This document shows, in pieces, positions 34,432 to 41,678 of a DNA stretch of 64,000 bases. Below the pieces are notes generated by a model. That model did not search any database. It saw nothing but the letters and a program-made list of their open reading frames with translations, and had not been told where the DNA came from. The translations under genes were made by a program, and so were the position numbers. This DNA comes from VXYL01 sp965200375 (lineage in GTDB: Bacteria > Pseudomonadota > Gammaproteobacteria > Pseudomonadales > Azotimanducaceae), in assembly GCA_965200375.1 (NCBI GenBank), contig OZ241353.1, positions 806,001-870,000 on the forward strand, read 5' to 3'. The stretch's first letter is position 1, and each line of letters begins with the position of its first letter.

Positions 34432-34893
34432 ATGACCCAAGAGGCAGCCGTGGACGACGACATTCGGGAGCTGCGCGAGCGGTTCCTGAACCGCGAGTTC
34501 GACGAGGTGACCTTCGACATCGACGGCGTGCGGTTCGCCGAGTACGCCAAGGTCTGCGGCGAGACGGCACCACGGTTCACGGACCCGACCCACCCGGATT
34601 TCCAAGCGCCGCCGACGTTCGTTTCCACGCTGGTGGGCGGGCGCAGCATGCCGCCGGACTTTCCGAACCTCGGCGGCATGGGAATGGACGCCGGCAAGGG
34701 CGTGGAGTGGAAGGCGCCGGTGCGGGCCGGCGCCCGGCTCACCGGCCGCAGCCACCTGCACGACATCTACACCAAGACCGGGCGCTCCGGGAGGATGGTG
34801 TTTCTGGTCACCCGCATGGAGCTGCGGGACGAACAGGGCGCGCACATCGCCAATGCCGACACCCGCACGGTGATCCGGGAGAAGATCAAGTGA
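34432..34893 (+). CDS. MaoC/FAS1-like dehydratase subunit, N-terminal type
   Basis: A 153-residue hot-dog fold protein of the kind forming the N-terminal half of MaoC-type enoyl-CoA hydratases. Visible features are FAEYAKVCGETAPRFTDPTH near 38-57, APPTFVSTL, and RAGARLTGRSHLHDIYTKTG near 99-118. The ATG follows GGAGAG by four bases. It overlaps the next gene (GTGA), which encodes the matching second half, so the two likely form a heteromeric hydratase acting on acyl-CoA. Confidence 0.8.
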   Translation: MTQEAAVDDDIRELRERFLNREFDEVTFDIDGVRFAEYAKVCGETAPRFTDPTHPDFQAPPTFVSTLVGGRSMPPDFPNLGGMGMDAGKGVEWKAPVRAGARLTGRSHLHDIYTKTGRSGRMVFLVTRMELRDEQGAHIANADTRTVIREKIK

Positions 34894-35324
34894 CCGACGC
34901 CACCGTCAAGACTATCGCGGACGTCGGCTTCGGCGCCGAGCTGCCCAGCTTCGCGCCAGACACCAGCATCGACGCCACGCGGCGCTTCGGCAAGCACGTC
35001 GGCTGGGACACGCCGCGTTTCACGGATCACGATGGCGCCCGCAAGGAGGGCCTGCCGGGCGCCATCGTGCCCGGCGTGATGAGCCAGGGCTTCCTCGGCG
35101 CCATGATCCACCGCTGGGCGCCGGATGCCGAGATCGTCGCCATCGACACCGTGTTCCGCGCCCCCGTGCTGGTGGATCAGCCCCACGAAATCAACGGCGT
35201 GGTCACCGACATCGACGAGGACGCCGGCACCGTGGAGATCGACATCACCGTGACCAACGCCAAGGGCGAAACCCGCGTGTTCGGCACCGCGACCGCGAAG
35301 CTGCCGACCCTCGCCACGGGCTAG
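34890..35324 (+). CDS. MaoC-like hydratase subunit, C-terminal type
   Basis: A 144-residue hot-dog fold protein and likely partner of the preceding one. The segment HVGWDTPRFTDHDGARKEGL then PGAIVPGVMSQGFLGAMIHR corresponds to the hydratase active-site helix, though the usual D-x4-H of MaoC hydratases is replaced by a DHDGAR stretch, so activity may differ. The GTG start overlaps the upstream stop. A role in CoA-thioester metabolism, together with the nearby CoA transferase, is inferred. Confidence 0.78.
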   Translation: MTDATVKTIADVGFGAELPSFAPDTSIDATRRFGKHVGWDTPRFTDHDGARKEGLPGAIVPGVMSQGFLGAMIHRWAPDAEIVAIDTVFRAPVLVDQPHEINGVVTDIDEDAGTVEIDITVTNAKGETRVFGTATAKLPTLATG

Positions 35325-35357
35325 CGGGGCAACCCGATCGCGGTGGCGGCTGGGAAC

Positions 35358-37118
35358 ATGGCACGTCTGCCGATCTGGACCACCAATGCAATTTCTGGCG
35401 CCAGCCGGCGCTTGGGGCACGAACGGTCGGGGCGCATAGCCTTCTCGGCCTTTCTGGCACTGCTGGTCGGCTATGGCGTCCTGCTGGCCGGCTACACGCT
35501 GGCGAACTTCAACGTGGTGAATCTGTACGGCAGCTCGTTCCTGGACGACACCTTCTACTATTTCGAGACTGCCAAGAACCTCGCCGCCGGAAAGTTCTCC
35601 ACGTTCGACGGCGGCATCACCCGAACCAACGGCTACCACCCGGTGTGGCTGCTGCTGGTCACGCCCTTCTACTGGGAGTTCGACGCCGAGTCGGCGCTGT
35701 TCGGCATCAAGGCGCTGGAGATCATGCTCGTCGCCGCTGGCGTCTGCCTTGCCACGGCGGCGGCTCGGCTGGCGCGGCAACCCTGGATCGTGCTGTTCGC
35801 GGCACTGCCGGCGCTGTACTGCGAGCCAAGCATGCTGGCCGAGGACGCGGTCGTCGGCTCATGGGATTCGGGTGTGATCGGCTACGCCTCGGATCTGCCG
35901 GTGGTCAATCTGGACGGACTGGCGAACTCGTACGAGTACCTTCGGATCGGCGTCGACCCTTGGGACCTGTGGCTGAACAAGGGCGGCGTGTCTCGGTTTG
36001 GCGCGACCGACTTCGTCAACGCCATTCGGGATACGAACAAGGCCACCGGGTTCGAGTACGTCGGCTGGCAGATCACGCGAGGTGCGGAGTCGTTCCGACT
36101 GAAGCTGTGGCCGAACGGCGACCGCAGCAGGCGGGAGAGGTCGTGGCGGGACATCGTCTCGCCAAGCCGGAACATGGACGGCTCGACCAACGGCTACGCG
36201 GAACTTCGGCTTGGCCGGCTGGTGCAGGTGTTCCTGCCGGACTGCGAACCCGAGCAAGTCCCGGAGATGCTGACATTCTCCTGGGCGCAAGGCGCGGAGC
36301 GGCGCAGCACGGGGCGGTTCTGGCCAAGCCCCTCCCGTACCGAGCTCGGCTACTGCACGGCCCTGTTCGTGCTGCCCAGAGGCGCCGAGAAGGCAAGGAC
36401 CATTGCCATCGAGGCGACGAGCGTCGAAGCCTTCCTGGCTGGCGAAACGCCGGTAGCGCGGTCGGCCTACGACGTGTACGTCGTGCAGAAGAAGCTGGTC
36501 CTCGTCAAGGACCGCTGCACCGCGGACGACGCCGACATCAATCGCTATCTGCATGTGCATCCGATGCGCCATCGCGATCTGCCGCCTGGCCCTCGGCGCT
36601 TTGGATTCGAGAACCGCGACGATCGCCTAGCCAGTGGATGGCGAAGGATTGGCGAACGTTGCGTAGCGGTGGTTGAGCTGCCGGCGTACGAAATCGACCG
36701 GCTGGGCACCGGCGAACTGGAAGGCGGCCGGATCAAGTGGCACGTGGAGGTCGTTCTGGCCGCGATCGACGACTTCCTGGCCGGGGCGGATCTACTCGTT
36801 CGGGCGGACTACGACATCCACCTCAACCGAAAGAGAAACGTGCTGGCGTACGTGAAGTCCCCGTGTTCGCCGCCGGCAACCGCCGGCGTCGTGTTCCTGC
36901 ACATCCATCCGGAACGCGCCGCGGATCTGCCTGCGCCTCGGCAGCAGTACGGCTTCGACAACTACGACTTCCACCTCTGGCAGGCAGCCCGCCTTGGCGA
37001 CGGCAGATGCTGGGCGCTGGTGCCGCTCCCCAACTACGAAATCAGCCGACTGAACACTGGTCAGATCGTCGATGGCGAGCTTGTCTGGCAGGTGGGCATC
37101 GACCTTGCGGAGCGCTAA
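35358..37118 (+). CDS. Truncated GT-C-like membrane protein with two C-terminal repeats
   Basis: About 586 residues from the ATG at 35358 (GTG 35343 also possible). The first 160 residues, with a first transmembrane helix, DDTFYYFETAKNLAAG, TFDGGITRTNGYHPVW and further helices, match the start of the gene at 48906. The sequence then jumps to AVVGSWDSGVIGYASDLPVV and NLDGLANSYEYLR, which in that paralogue lies about 300 residues further on; the multi-helix middle is gone. The C-terminal half (about 365-586) holds two repeats of about 110 residues, each with FLAG, YDVY or YDIH, HVHP or HIHP, a GFEN or GFDN box and a final TGEL or TGQI. It looks like an internally deleted GT-C glycosyltransferase; catalysis is doubtful. 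Confidence 0.7.
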   Translation: MARLPIWTTNAISGASRRLGHERSGRIAFSAFLALLVGYGVLLAGYTLANFNVVNLYGSSFLDDTFYYFETAKNLAAGKFSTFDGGITRTNGYHPVWLLLVTPFYWEFDAESALFGIKALEIMLVAAGVCLATAAARLARQPWIVLFAALPALYCEPSMLAEDAVVGSWDSGVIGYASDLPVVNLDGLANSYEYLRIGVDPWDLWLNKGGVSRFGATDFVNAIRDTNKATGFEYVGWQITRGAESFRLKLWPNGDRSRRERSWRDIVSPSRNMDGSTNGYAELRLGRLVQVFLPDCEPEQVPEMLTFSWAQGAERRSTGRFWPSPSRTELGYCTALFVLPRGAEKARTIAIEATSVEAFLAGETPVARSAYDVYVVQKKLVLVKDRCTADDADINRYLHVHPMRHRDLPPGPRRFGFENRDDRLASGWRRIGERCVAVVELPAYEIDRLGTGELEGGRIKWHVEVVLAAIDDFLAGADLLVRADYDIHLNRKRNVLAYVKSPCSPPATAGVVFLHIHPERAADLPAPRQQYGFDNYDFHLWQAARLGDGRCWALVPLPNYEISRLNTGQIVDGELVWQVGIDLAER

Positions 37119-37307
37119 AGGCCGGCCTAGCGGTTCGAATCCGAATCGCAACCATGTCGATGTCGGAAGTGTCGCCCAACTCGTCGCGCACCCAAGAGCC
37201 GAAAAGCGGCTACGCCGCGCAGCGCCTCCCCGAACAGCGCATGTGCCCGCCTAACCGCTGCAGCCTCTATAGCCGTCGCCATTTGATAGGAGTTCCGGGC
37301 ATTCGCC

Positions 37308-38948
37308 TCAAGCGAAGCGCACCGGTGCGCGGGAGTCCTCGGCGCGGGTCTTCACGTCGATGAGCACGGTGCTGCCCTCCGCGTTCAGGCGCTTGGCCTC
37401 GGCGAGGGCTGGGGCCATCTCGGCGGCTTGGGCAACGCGGATGCCCTCGGCGCCCATGGCCTGGGCGAGGCCGGCGTAGTCGCCCTGCATGTGGGACACG
37501 CCGTATTTCTCCCGCGCCGTCGGGAAGCCGCCAGGGTAGGTGGCCATGATGCCGTTGTTGAGCACGATGGTGGTGATGGGGATGCCAGCGCGGGCGGAGG
37601 TCTCGAGGTCCAGGCCGGACATGCCGAAGGCGCCGTCGCCCATCAGGTTCACGCACATCCGCTCCGGGGCTGCCATCTTGGCGCCGATCATCAGCGGGAT
37701 GGAGAAGCCGAGGTGCGTGGTCTTGCCCCAGCCGACGTAGCTGTGCGGCGTGGTGGCGGTGTAGAACGGCACGATCTGGTCCCGCGGCGCCCCGGCGTCG
37801 TGGGTGACCACGGTGCGTTCGCCGTCGAGCACCTGGTTCATCTCGTGGATCACGCGGTAGGGCGACAGCGGGCCGTCGTCGTTGGTCAGGTAGGGCTGCC
37901 ACTGGGCCCGCCAGGCCGCCTGGGCCGCTGCAATCCGGGGGCGCACGCCGGTGTCTCGGCCGGTGTTGCCGATCAAGTCCCGCACGGCGTCGATCACGGC
38001 GGCGAGGGTCAGCTTGGCGTCGCCCACCAGGCCGATGTCGGCGGCGGTGTCCTTGTTGACTTCGTCCTCCGCGATCACGGCATGGATGAGGAACTTCTGC
38101 CGCGAGAACCGTTGCCCATAGGGCGTCGCGGTGAGCGACGTGCCCACCGCGAACAGCACGTCGCAGTCGTCCAGCCACTGGCGGGCCGGGCCAGCCGCGG
38201 TGGCGCCGCCGGCGCCGACGGAGAGCGGATGCCGCTCGTCGAAGGCGGACTTGCCGGGCATGGAGGTGTACACCGGCGCATCGAGCAGCTCCGCCAGGGT
38301 CCGAAGTTCCCCGGTGGCATCCGCCGCCATCACCCCTGCGCCGGCCCAGATCAGCGGCTCCTTGGCGTCCACCAGCTGCCGCGCAGCGTCGGCGACCGCG
38401 CCGGCCGCCGGGGCGTACAGCGCCGGCGTTGGGGAAACGTAGGGCGGCGCACCCTCCGGCATGGGCGCGTGGCACACGTCCGCTGGCATTTCCACCAGCA
38501 CCGGGCCCGGCCGCCCGGAGCGCAGCGCGTGGAACGCCCGCCGCATGACGTTGCCGGTCTGGTCGGGGCGCATGACGACCTCCACCCGCTTGACAACCGG
38601 CGCCCAGGTGCGGGCGGCGACCGTGTTCGGGCGCACGAAGAACATGTCGAGGGGATTGCCGCCGGGCAGCGCCAGGATGGGCACGTTGTCCGCATTGGCC
38701 TGGGCCAGACCGCCCACCGCGTTCTCGGCCCCCGCCTGGGACTGCACCGCCACCACGCCGAAGCGCTTGCGGTCGGAAAGCCGCGAGTAGCCGTCCGCGG
38801 CCATCACGGCGCCGCGCTCGTGCCGGAACGCCACCGGCCTGATGCCCTCCTTGGCGACCGCCTCGATGAGCGGGTTGGAGGGGTAGCAGGCCAGCCAGCG
38901 CACACCCTCCTGCTTGAGGATGCGGGCGACGTATTCGACGCTGTTCAT
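37308..38948 (-). CDS. Thiamine pyrophosphate-dependent enzyme, acetolactate synthase-like
   Basis: A 546-residue ThDP enzyme with the three-domain layout of the acetolactate synthase / benzoylformate decarboxylase group. The catalytic Glu sits in AFRHERGAVMAADGYSR near 40-56, the central domain includes WAGAGVMAADATGEL, and the cofactor motif is MGDGAFGMSGLDLE ending in VLNN near 445. The ATG at 38948 (MNSVEYVARILKQEG) has CGGAG nine bases upstream. It is a single gene without a regulatory small subunit nearby, so it is probably catabolic or decarboxylating rather than branched-chain biosynthetic. The substrate is unknown. Confidence 0.82.
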   Translation of the reverse strand: MNSVEYVARILKQEGVRWLACYPSNPLIEAVAKEGIRPVAFRHERGAVMAADGYSRLSDRKRFGVVAVQSQAGAENAVGGLAQANADNVPILALPGGNPLDMFFVRPNTVAARTWAPVVKRVEVVMRPDQTGNVMRRAFHALRSGRPGPVLVEMPADVCHAPMPEGAPPYVSPTPALYAPAAGAVADAARQLVDAKEPLIWAGAGVMAADATGELRTLAELLDAPVYTSMPGKSAFDERHPLSVGAGGATAAGPARQWLDDCDVLFAVGTSLTATPYGQRFSRQKFLIHAVIAEDEVNKDTAADIGLVGDAKLTLAAVIDAVRDLIGNTGRDTGVRPRIAAAQAAWRAQWQPYLTNDDGPLSPYRVIHEMNQVLDGERTVVTHDAGAPRDQIVPFYTATTPHSYVGWGKTTHLGFSIPLMIGAKMAAPERMCVNLMGDGAFGMSGLDLETSARAGIPITTIVLNNGIMATYPGGFPTAREKYGVSHMQGDYAGLAQAMGAEGIRVAQAAEMAPALAEAKRLNAEGSTVLIDVKTRAEDSRAPVRFA

Positions 38949-39174
38949 TCGGCGGCTCCGGGCGACAGGCGGCGAGGGCGAAGCAGGCATCATAACGCTG
39001 CGCCAACGGGCTCCTTTGCAGCTGCAGGCCGGACCGGGCGCGGGACATCCGACAGAAGCGCCCGCTTGCTGGCATCGGCGGGGCCGGGAGACGCCGCGCG
39101 GCCCGACAGGAGTTCTCTCGGCGTACAGACTCGGCGCGGACGAAGGACTCGCCGGCCGGTCGGCCGCTTGCGGG

Positions 39175-40179
39175 TCAGCTGCCGCGGGCTTCCCGCAGCA
39201 GCTCGCTCCCCGTGGCGCAGCGCACGATCGCCTCGCCCACCTCCATCAGGCGCTGCGGATCCGCCTCGGACGCCATGGCCGCCGCCAGACGATCCGCCGT
39301 CGCCGAGCCGAACCGCGCCGCCGCCTGGCGGCGCAGCAGCCGGCGCTCATGCTCCACTCCCTCTTCTCGGCCCAGGCTGATGCCCTGCTCGATGTAGGGC
39401 TTCGGCCACTGGGCCACGCGTTCTTCCAAGCTCACTGCCATCTCCTCCAGGTCCAGGTCTTCCGGCGGCCGCCCCAGCGCCCACAGCCAGTGCGCGAATG
39501 TCCGCCTCAGCTCGGCCTGGCCCGGTCCCAGCAGCGCCGCCAGCCGCCGCGTCGCCCGCGCCAGGTCCGCCGCCGAGCGGCTCTGCTCCAGCTGCGCCAC
39601 CGCCCACGTCAGTTCGCGCAGCCTCAAATCCTCCGCCCGCGTCCGCCGCTCGTCAAGCACGAAGTGGCGCTGCGACGGCTGGCACGGCGCCAGCGCCGGC
39701 GGCGGCGCGGCGATCAGGTCGCGCATCTCGGTTGCCGGGCGCCAGGGCGCATCGCCGTTGTAGAGCACCACCGGCAGCACCGGCGGCAGGGCACCGGGCG
39801 CGACGCCGCCGCGGCGCAGCAGTTCGCCGTACAGCAGCGCCGTGTACTCCAGCACCCGCAGCGCCATGGCCGAGTCGGCGGCGGCCTGGAACTCCAGCAT
39901 CACCAGCACGTGCAGCCAGCCGCCGGCTGAGGCTGTCGGTGCCCGCCCCCTAGGGTGCGCACTGCCCCGGGCACGCAACCGCCACGCCGTATCGCCGCGA
40001 CGTTGCTGAAGTGCCTCGCCAACGTACTCGGTGGGGAGCTTCTCGAGGGTGCCGTAGTCGGCGTCGAGTTCGGCACTGTCGAACAGGCTGCGCAGCAGGT
40101 CCTCCACCATGCGGGGGAAGGCGTAGAGGCGCTTGTAGACCGAGTCGCTGCTCGGCGTTGGCGGGGCGTCGTCGTTCAT
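39175..40179 (-). CDS. Rpn-family PD-(D/E)XK nuclease / transposase-like protein
   Basis: A 334-residue protein of the recombination-promoting nuclease (Rpn, PDDEXK transposase-like) group. Opening SVYKRLYAFPRMVEDLLRSL and DADYGTLEKLPTEYV, then RRGDTAWRLR and WLHVLVMLEFQAAADSAMAL, form the nuclease core; VLPVVLYNGDAPW follows, and a C-terminal helical region ends with YIEQGISLGREEGVEHERRL. Such genes spread laterally and are often present in many copies. Here it stands alone. It is longer than the minimal family because of a Gly/Ala-rich insert near residue 75-85. Confidence 0.8.
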   Translation of the reverse strand: MNDDAPPTPSSDSVYKRLYAFPRMVEDLLRSLFDSAELDADYGTLEKLPTEYVGEALQQRRGDTAWRLRARGSAHPRGRAPTASAGGWLHVLVMLEFQAAADSAMALRVLEYTALLYGELLRRGGVAPGALPPVLPVVLYNGDAPWRPATEMRDLIAAPPPALAPCQPSQRHFVLDERRTRAEDLRLRELTWAVAQLEQSRSAADLARATRRLAALLGPGQAELRRTFAHWLWALGRPPEDLDLEEMAVSLEERVAQWPKPYIEQGISLGREEGVEHERRLLRRQAAARFGSATADRLAAAMASEADPQRLMEVGEAIVRCATGSELLREARGS

Positions 40180-40332
40180 GCGCGAACGCTACGCCGCCGC
40201 GGCGCGTGGGCGTGTGCGCCATCGTCCCCGGCGGACGTAGGAGATCGCCCCCTCGCGGCGCCGTCATCGCCATTGCCGCCCGGACCTCGACCGCCGGGCG
40301 GTGGCCGCAGGCGCAGGCGGTAGACTGGCCCC

Positions 40333-41205
40333 GTGGAGGAAGACCAGTGGCAGACGCTCCGGGAAGCAGCGGAGCGTCGGGATCTCCGCCCGCTGGCCCT
40401 CGTGCTGACGGCGCGGGGCATAGACAGCCGCATCGACTGGCAGGCCGGCACCTGGCGGCTGTGGGTGTCCAGTGAAGATGCGCCGGCGGCGGCGCGGGAG
40501 CTCGCCAGCTACGAGGGCGAGAACGCGGGTGCGCCGCCGGCGCTGGCGCCGGTGCTGGTGGACAGCGGATGGTGGGGCGTCGCCGCCTACCTGGCGGTCA
40601 TCTGGACGACCATGGCCGCCGCGGCAAGCGCCACGTTCGGTTGGGATTGGGCGGGGCTCGGCGGCCTGCATGTCGCCGCGGTTCTGGACGGCGAGATCTG
40701 GCGCCTGGCCACCGCGCTGACGCTGCACGCGGACCTCGGCCACCTGGTGGCCAACTCCGTGTTCGGCGGCGTGTTCGGGCTGCTCGCCGGGCGCTACCTC
40801 GGCACCGGCCTCGCTTGGCTCGCCATCGTCCTCGGCGGCACGCTGGGCAACGCCGTCAACGCCCTGGTGCGGCCGGAGCACTTCGTCTCCATAGGCGCTT
40901 CGACGGCCACCTTCGCCGCCCTGGGGCTGGCCGGCGCCTTCCTTTGGCGCAGCGGCTACTTTCGCCGCCTGCCGTGGCAGCGCCGCTTCGCGCCGGTGTT
41001 CGCGGCCGTCGCTCTGTTCGCCTACACAGGCATCGGCGACGAACGCACGGACGTGGTCGCCCACCTCGCTGGCCTCGGCTGCGGCTTCCTGCTCGGCCTG
41101 TGGGTGGCGAAGACGCGGCTGCACCTCGTTGGCCCGCCGGCGCAGCGGTTCTTCGGCGGCGTGGCGGCAGCCTGGGTGGCCGGCGCCTGGCTGGTGGCGG
41201 CCTAA
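40333..41205 (+). CDS. Rhomboid-family intramembrane serine protease
   Basis: A 290-residue inner-membrane protease. A cytoplasmic N-terminal domain of about 80 residues precedes six or more helices. Catalytic marks are the Ser in FVSIGASTATFAALG near 183-197 and the His in TDVVAHLAGLGCGF near 237-250, with LTLHADLGHLVANSVFG supplying the conserved HxxxN helix. The start is a GTG. It is divergent from the Rpn-like gene with about 150 bases between. Substrates cannot be predicted; rhomboids cleave transmembrane segments. Confidence 0.85.
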   Translation: MEEDQWQTLREAAERRDLRPLALVLTARGIDSRIDWQAGTWRLWVSSEDAPAAARELASYEGENAGAPPALAPVLVDSGWWGVAAYLAVIWTTMAAAASATFGWDWAGLGGLHVAAVLDGEIWRLATALTLHADLGHLVANSVFGGVFGLLAGRYLGTGLAWLAIVLGGTLGNAVNALVRPEHFVSIGASTATFAALGLAGAFLWRSGYFRRLPWQRRFAPVFAAVALFAYTGIGDERTDVVAHLAGLGCGFLLGLWVAKTRLHLVGPPAQRFFGGVAAAWVAGAWLVAA

Positions 41206-41257
41206 GCGTACCGCTAGAGTGCTATATGCTATTGCTTCATCACACGAGGTGGAGTCG

Positions 41258-41506
41258 ATGGCGCAGACAGCGAAGTTGTTCTGGTCCGGGCGTTCCCAAG
41301 CGGTGCGTTTGCCCAAGGAGTTTCGTTTGGCAGGCAACGAGGTGCGCATCCGCAAGCAAGGCGCCGCCGTGATCCTAGAGCCGCTCGCCGCGGACTGGCG
41401 GTGGCTTGACGACATCGCCGGCAGGTTCTCCGAGGACTTCTTCCAGAACGGCCGCAACCAACCCGCGCTGCCGCCCAGGCGCGACATGGGCCCGGCATTT
41501 GAGTGA
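41258..41506 (+). CDS. VapB-type antitoxin (AbrB/SpoVT fold), apparently orphaned
   Basis: An 82-residue swapped-hairpin AbrB antitoxin. The N-terminal MAQTAKLFWSGRSQAVRLPK and EFRLAGNEVRIRKQG are the classic DNA-binding half; the rest (WRWLDDIAGRFSEDFFQNGR) is the toxin-binding tail. ATG follows GAGGTGGAG. The toxin gene that should overlap its stop is reduced to ten codons. VapB normally binds its own promoter with VapC; the gap upstream has the near-palindrome GCTATATGC at 41220-41228 that could be its operator. Confidence 0.8.
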   Translation: MAQTAKLFWSGRSQAVRLPKEFRLAGNEVRIRKQGAAVILEPLAADWRWLDDIAGRFSEDFFQNGRNQPALPPRRDMGPAFE

Positions 41507-41538
41507 TGCGTTATGTCCTGGACAGCGGCTTGATCTGA
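41506..41538 (+). pseudogene. Remnant of a vapC PIN-domain toxin, 10 codons
   Basis: An ATG sharing its A with the VapB stop (TGATG) opens MRYVLDSGLI and then hits TGA. MRYVLDS matches the usual start of PIN-domain toxins (M-x-Y-LLDTN), with the first catalytic Asp present, but the rest of the domain is gone. No further PIN motifs are seen in any frame before the PQQ dehydrogenase gene begins on the other strand. Confidence 0.6.
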
Positions 41539-41678
41539 GTTAGGACATCGCACCCGCTCCTCAAGCCGCCTCGGCGGTACTCGGCGAAGGATGTTGCGCG
41601 TGGTTCTGGCACCGCCGATGCGACAGGTAATCCCGGCTTGGCCAAGTTCGTTGAGGGCGGTGAAGCGGCGTGCGGCGC

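Noticed and set aside
37133..37160. GGTTCGAATCC, which looks like a tRNA T-loop
   Set aside because: Only three of five T-stem pairs form, the acceptor and CCA do not line up, and upstream is coding sequence. No cloverleaf can be drawn.
41540..41678. A gene fragment on the minus strand (reads like NELGQAGITCRIGGARTTRN)
   Set aside because: The stretch looks protein-like but is short, has no start or domain I can name, and lies downstream of the PQQ dehydrogenase stop in another frame.
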